From the NCBI GenBank assembly GCA_964007475.1, contig OZ023275.1, positions 23,955,052 through 24,019,051 on the forward strand: 64,000 nt of DNA. The letters run 5' to 3'. A program made the position numbers and the translations under genes. The stretch's first letter is position 1. Each line of letters starts with the position of its first letter. Below, in pieces: positions 58,333 through 64,000 of the stretch. This DNA comes from Hybos culiciformis. Its lineage: Eukaryota > Arthropoda > Insecta > Diptera > Hybotidae. Under the pieces are notes generated by a model. It was not told the DNA's origin, did no database searches, and was given only the letters and a program-made list of their open reading frames with translations.

Positions 58333-58505
58333 GTTTCCATGAAATTGAATCCGAGTTCGATTCCCCATGGAGAACAGAAGTTAAGTTGAAATTTAATATG
58401 AACTGAGATTTCAACTCATCCATGGAAACTACTAAATTTGAACTCGACTTCTGTTTCAATGAAATTAATTTCGGATTCAATCCGAGTTCAACTCTTCATG
58501 GAAAC
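58333..58505. mobile_element. palindromic MITE with GTTTCCATG termini
   Basis: About 173 bp starting GTTTCCATGAAATTGAATCC and ending, in reverse complement, GTTTCCATGAAGAGTTGAAC. An internal GTTTCCATGG (reverse strand, near 58430) and repeated ATTGAATCCGAGTT/CGAACTCGGATT motifs fill the interior, so most of the element can fold on itself. No target duplication was clear. Confidence 0.6.
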
Positions 58506-60071
58506 AAAGCAACAATAATAATTTTATAACATTAAAAAAAAAATAAAATAAATATACAGGATAGGATACTTAAATAATAATTAAGAATTTTCGTTTTTTT
58601 TTTTAGTCTGACAAGATGATAATTAACAACTTTAAATAACATAATTTATAATTAAAAAAATTTACAAACATTATTATTTAGTTTGAAGTATCTACAAAAC
58701 GTTTCTTTTAAAATCAAAATATTAATTATTAAAATATAAATTAAAAAACAAAATTGTAACGTTATTTTGTAATATCAGCTACCCTTTGGGCAAAAAATTT
58801 AAGAACAAGGGATATATAAAATTAACAAAAAAAAAAAATTGTAGTTTTTGAATTATTTATTAAAAAAAAAAGTATATTATTAGGCCCCAAAATTCCTCAA
58901 CAAACAAAATATATTTTATAATTATAGTTTTAAACAATTATCGTTTAAACAAAGGTAAAACATATACCCAATTTCAATAAAAAAAAAATTCAATTATTTT
59001 TACAAATTACAACAAAAATATTGGACTTCTAACATACATATTATATACATAATAATATTATAAAAATTAATTCAAATAATTAAAAAAATAAACCAGACAT
59101 AAATTTATTTATCTTAAATTTTTTAATAATTGGAGTAAAAATATAATTTTGGATATTGAGTGGTTTTGTTTAAGTAGGGAGATGATATTACTTTCTCTAC
59201 ACAAAAATAACATTAACTAAAAGGTGTGTAATTTAAACAAAAAAAAATCTAAATAATAAAATATAATAAATGTTTTATTTATTTTGCAATGCAAATTTAT
59301 AATTCTAAAAACAGTTTTTAAATTTTTTTTTCAAATTGTTTTACTTGATGAGTAATATTTTGAAAGTTAAAAAAAAATCTACAATCTAGAGCTGTCAAAA
59401 TTTATACATTAAAATGTTCCGATAATGCTCAAAAATAATGGAACGAAAATCATTACATTATATTGTTTTGTACCGTAAGGCACAATAAGTTCATCATGTG
59501 TACTGAAAAGTTGTTAAAAATTGGAATAAACTTAATGATACGAAATAGCATAATAAACTTTTGATACTCCGAAATTTGCAATAAAAAGAAAAAAAAAGTA
59601 TGTATCAGATAAAAATACTTTACAAATAAAATTCAAAGTAACGAAATATACTTAAAATCAAGTAATATTTCTGAATTTTGGTATGTGGTAAAAATTTAGA
59701 TTTTATTTCTTTTTAGTAATTGAAAGTATTCTCAAATTTTTGTTCAAAGTGACGCCAATAACCAACAGAAAAATGTGTATTCATTAATGCCTTATTTACA
59801 TACATCGAGCATGCTGTGTATATAAAAATTGAAAAACAAACAAAAATTTTAAAAATATATTTTATAGGAGCATTTTACTTTTATATTCAGCATTTTGTTA
59901 CTACAATGCTCCGATAAAAGCATACTATCTAATTTCTCTTTCAGACATATGAGACTTTTGTAAGAAAATTATCTGACGCTTTCTGTTTTTTCAGCAAATT
60001 TTATTTTCTTGATGCGTATAAATCCATTAAATGAGTATCATTTGAGTGACTTTATAGAAAGTCATAAGGAG
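58506..60071. other. A/T-rich intergenic DNA
   Basis: No gene, RNA or repeat family recognised in this stretch between two MITEs; dominated by A and T runs. Confidence 0.4.
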
Positions 60072-60073
60072 TA

Positions 60074-60396
60074 AACACAATTGGGGCGACAACGACGGCG
60101 ACAACGACGACTACAACGACAACGACAGCGATATCACTCGAGTGAACACAATTACGGCGACGGCGACGAAATAAATATACAGGAAAAAAGTAAACAAATA
60201 GAAAAATAAATAAAAAAATATATGGTTGTCGTTGTCGCCTGGCGACAAAATAGAAAAATTTCTAATTTGTCGCCAGGCGACAATGTCGTTTGTCGCCAGT
60301 CGTCTCAATTGTGTTCATTCTCATACAAATATATGGTTTCTATTTTTTTTTGATAGTCGCTATCGCTGTCGTTGTCGCTGTCGCCCCAATTGTGTT
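60074..60396. mobile_element. nested palindromic MITE, 323 bp, GGCGAC-rich, TA target duplication
   Basis: Outer inverted ends are AACACAATTGGGGCGACA on both sides, perfect over 18 bases and continuing as GACAACGAC-type repeats, flanked by TA at 60072..60073 and 60397..60398 (mariner-like site). A second pair, AACACAATTACGGCGAC and AACACAATTGAGACGAC, lies inside at 60145..60315, so one copy appears nested or the element is internally duplicated. The centre is a 25-bp-arm hairpin. Confidence 0.8.
60232..60283. repeat. central hairpin of the MITE, palindrome within palindrome
   Basis: Arms 60232..60256 and 60259..60283 pair at 24 of 25 positions with a 2-base centre. Each arm itself contains TTGTCGCC-T-GGCGACAA, a perfect 8-bp inverted repeat around one base, so two alternative folds compete. 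Confidence 0.85.
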
Positions 60397-63300
60397 TAGT
60401 ACTATAATCATAATTAATTTTTTTTAAAGCTTTCAAAATCACTAATATTATTAAGTTTGACATGAAAATATGTTTAAATAATTGTCACAAAAGTATACAT
60501 TATAATTATATATTGTTTTTGTTTATAATTATATGAGTACATCTGTACGAGATGAAAATTTTTAATACGTCGATCAATGTTTGCGAAATTCATTTTTGTT
60601 TGTTTTATTACTCTTTTTTTTTAACGTTTTCACATCATTGCAAAATTTTTTTAACTAATCACAGTAGTTATTTTGCCATTTTTAGTATTCTATTATGGCA
60701 TTTAATTTTAAATGAATTACGCTATTTTTGGTAAAGTAACATAATCTTAATTGACGTAAATACATAATAAACACTTAGAATAATTTTATATTTCTGATTA
60801 GAATAAATAATAGTAAATTGTAAATACTACAAAATAAAATATGAAACCAATTACAGAATGAAATACAAAGTTTTTTTTAGGTATTAAACCACAAGTACAG
60901 TTTTTATAATAAATTATTGGATTTCTAGTAGAAACAATTATTTCATTATGTTGAGAAGTATGATTTTGAACATTTATATGATTACATTTGACTTGCTTTC
61001 GAATGAAATTTTGATTTTTCTTTTCCAAATAAGCTGTTGGCAGGTGCAATTCATTACTGTCTGTATAATATTCAAGTTCTAAATAAATTATAGTATCAGT
61101 TGTTTATGAAGAATTAGAATGAAATTATTAATGTGATGATAAAACATTTTTTTATAATTCTATTCATTTGGTTAGTATTTAACGTACATTAAATTCATTC
61201 TCTAAAACGGTGGGAACGCTTAACAAAGCTGGTACATCGCTAAAGAGACGTTATTTTATTTTTCAATTCATAAAATTAAAATTTTTTTTTCTAAATGCTT
61301 TTTTGAAAAAAAAATATTTGCATTGTAAAAAAATTATAATACATTTTTTTTTTTTAATTTATATATTACTTTAACGTTGCATTAGCTTCGCCTAGCGTTG
61401 AGCTCGCATTAAAAAAAGTTATTAATCAAGCTCTTGGATGTATCTTACTTAAATTAATAACATCAAAGTACTCAAACCGTTAAGTCAAACATTATACAGT
61501 AAGAAGAAATAATATAAATTTGAACAAAACAAATAAACCGAAATTTTAGAAAAATAAAAATTGAAGTTTGAAAAACAAATAGGTATTAAAATAAAATTAT
61601 CAATATCGATGACAAAAATTTATTTTTTTATTTTTTTTTCATTTGCTTCAAGTTTTCATATATTCATTTCATATTCATTTTTCAATTGTGTACACTTAAA
61701 ATCTTTTACTAAACTATTACGTAAATATATTTTGATTTATTTGTTTTTTTTTTTTTTTTTACTATAATCATTGAGGCCGTTTGAATTTTTTGTGAATTAC
61801 TTATGGCTTCTATTTACAATTAATTCTAATTGTTAGAAACTTACTCATAATGATAACTAAATATTAATTTTTTTTTTCTAATTAAAATAAAAAAATATAT
61901 ATATATATTAATCATACATATTATTTTTATAATATATCTAAAATTTTATAACCTATGTTCCTTTTATGTTTTTGAACAGAAAATAAATAATAACAAAGCT
62001 ATAAATAATGACTTATTTCTTTTGCTTTTTTTTATATATTACGAATATATATTTTTATATCGATAATAAAACAATTGTTATAGAAATTGAGAAAATAAAT
62101 ATTAAATGAACAGATAATATTGAAAGTAGTTTAATTTTAAATTTATTGTCTTCTTTTTATTTAGAATTTCTAGTTTTTAAAGTAAGGTTGAGAAAAGCGA
62201 ATAATTTCCTTTATACGTTTTTAATTATTAGTTTTTAGTTTTCGATGAAAAATAGTATGAAATAAAATTTAAATCGCATAAAGTTCTCAATTGCTTGTTT
62301 TACTGCATATTTATATATTGTGCTTGCGTTAAATATAGGGGAAACATTTTTGTACAGTTTTAAAGGAAAAGTCGAGACCATGCATATACTATAATGTTGT
62401 CGAAAAAAAACCGTGCCTATATTCCTATGTATATTGCCGTAAAGGCAGAGAAAAAGACGTAAACATACACACTCTTTCCCCACATAAAATGTATTTTGGA
62501 ATCAAAATGAGTATGCTGTAAAATTTTATTCAATTACAAAATTTCAGCTCTAAATATTTATTTATTGAGTAAACAGATAGTAATTGAATAATATTGCCAA
62601 ACAAGCATCAGATAAAATATTCAAATTTTTTAATGACAATTAAATTTAATTAATCAATAGAAAGACTTCAAATAGAATTATCATTAACAAATTTTACTAC
62701 TTCCAATATTATCTAAGTATTTAATAAATCGATTTTTGTTCTTCTTTGCTTAAAACTTTTAACTTTCAAATACTATGCAGACACCCAAAATTTAGTTTAA
62801 TAGATAACTTTAAGTTCTCTTTTGATAGCATAAAAAGTATTTATTACAGTCAAATATTAAATATTATAATTATATCAAATATTAATATATAATTATATCA
62901 TTTTGGGTTGTTGTATTTTTTGAATTCGAATTTAAATTACCTACTTAAAACTTCATGTATCATGTAAATAGAATATTTTTTTTTTTTTTTAATTGAAAGA
63001 GAACCCACTTTTTATTTTCGAAGTGATAGAATAATTACAAAATGACAGGTAATATTTTAAATTAACTAAAGTTTTTATCAATGAAATATAAAAAATTAAA
63101 AAAAAATATATGTACATCGGAAAGATAAATTTTCGAGCCAGAAGTTGAAGCTTATTGGTTAATTGGTATAATGATATCTTGATATCGTAAAATTATTTTG
63201 CCGTTATTTCTTTTAATCTATTACAATAAATCTGGTTCTGCATAAAATTACAATTAAAAGTATCGAGTAAATATAACGAGCTCTTTTTTTGTATTAAATT

Positions 63301-63522
63301 CAGAAATAAAATTTTACCGCCCTTTTCTTTTATTAATAAATTCTCATCTTTATAATTTTTTTATTATTTAAATCTACATTTATTTATTTACTATAGATAC
63401 ACTAATATTAAATGTTTTTGTTTTTAGTATTGTTAATATTTTTTCAAACTATTTTTCTTTCAGATAAGTTAGACATTAGCTTTTTTTTTTTTGAAAATAC
63501 GGATTTAATTAGTGATCTTTTC
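60397..63522. other. A/T-rich DNA downstream of Usp2
   Basis: No coding sequence recognised. The rightmost part probably includes the Usp2 3' untranslated region on the minus strand, but no single polyadenylation signal can be chosen among several AATAAA matches. Short runs of TATATA lie near 61897 and a GATATC pair at 63174..63188. Confidence 0.35.
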
Positions 63523-63967
63523 TTACGCTTTTTCGTAAAACAGCAAATAGGCACTGGATGATACTAAACTTGATTCGGGTAAATCATCGCTCACACTAAA
63601 ATTAAAAATAATTTTTAATTAATTTTTTTAAAAAATTAAGTATTTTTTTTATTACTCAAATTTTAATAATGTACTTACATATTGTCATTAAATTCGTGCC
63701 ATTTTTTCGTTACAGGATGCTTACATAATGCCACATAATGTCCACCAGCCGTTGACCCTAAAAAATTAAGAAAATTGTTATATTATTTTGATTTTTTTTT
63801 TAAGTGGAATCTAATTTTACCCATGTGATTCGAAATTGCATACAATGAATAATAAACGTTTGTGGCATTTGCTGCATACGGTCCCATATTCAATTCACCT
63901 TCTCCTGTTGGAAATTCTACTGTATTAGATAATTTACTCCAACGAGTTTCCGAGAACCGTTTTAGAT
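63523..63967 (-). CDS. Usp2: Usp2-type ubiquitin-specific protease, 3' end (last 3 exons, 98 aa seen)
   Basis: Exons 63967..63821, 63757..63679 and 63595..63523 (stop TAA at 63525..63523). Donors are G|GTAAAA and AT|GTAAGT, both acceptors end in TTTTAG, and phases are consistent (1 then 2). The fragment is the C-terminal part of a USP catalytic domain, which removes ubiquitin from proteins. LKRFSETRWSKL matches the USP box (LxLKRF), NHMGSTAGGHYVALCK carries the catalytic His (GGHY), and KKWHEFND supplies the third catalytic residue region. SSAYLLFYEKA is the usual domain end. The wording is closest to fly Usp2 and human USP2. The upstream catalytic Cys box lies beyond the right edge; the first exon here needs one base (C) from the previous exon to complete a His codon. 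Confidence 0.88.
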
Positions 63968-64000
63968 CTTTTTATAAAATAAAAGCAGAAAAATAAATTT

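Noticed and set aside
60111..60308. 65-codon minus-strand open frame in the GGCGAC MITE
   Set aside because: It is made by the palindromic repeats of the element and a poly-T run; no protein-like features.

Overview
This is a window of very A+T-rich animal nuclear DNA with spliced genes: GT-AG introns with U2-type donors, polyadenylation signals, and large non-coding stretches full of homopolymer A/T. A CYP4G cytochrome P450 (a subfamily known only from insects), a fly-like Usp2 and tRNA-derived SINEs point to an insect. A dipteran or another holometabolan is my guess, but the order cannot be fixed from the sequence. I see no bacterial, organellar or viral gene set, and no CRISPR or rRNA.

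Six protein-coding genes can be spliced with exact reading frames. (1) A PIERCE1/2-like ciliary microtubule inner protein on the minus strand (158..586). (2) A TTC29-like sperm/cilium TPR protein on the plus strand (1807..3859), divergent from the first, so two axonemal genes sit head to head. (3) A two-pore-domain potassium channel on the plus strand (9241..43822), eight coding exons, whose first intron spans about 31.6 kb. (4) A CYP4G15-like P450 on the plus strand (48010..52725), five exons, with the CYP4G-specific acidic insertion. (5) UBA5, the E1 enzyme for UFM1, on the minus strand (55174..56603), two exons. (6) The 3' end of a Usp2-type deubiquitinase on the minus strand (63523..63967), which continues beyond the right edge. 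Genes 3 to 6 are metabolically unrelated. The only functional pairing I would propose is genes 1 and 2.

The rest is repeats and unrecognised A/T-rich sequence. Best supported are a degenerate hAT element with a perfect 8-bp target duplication inside an unknown ORF (53415..54276); a second degenerate hAT (38381..39387) carrying a nested 217-bp MITE whose removal rejoins the transposase frame; a Harbinger-like MITE with TTA target duplication (19893..20432); and a nested palindromic MITE with GGCGAC-rich arms (60074..60396). Weaker candidates are other inverted-repeat elements, two SINE copies, a minisatellite with a unit of about 15 bp containing AATCCCGGAAG, a LINE reverse-transcriptase scrap, and several dispersed repeat pairs.

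I did not find an undescribed multi-gene system. The most interesting points are the divergent axonemal gene pair, the nested-transposon archaeology and the giant potassium-channel intron.
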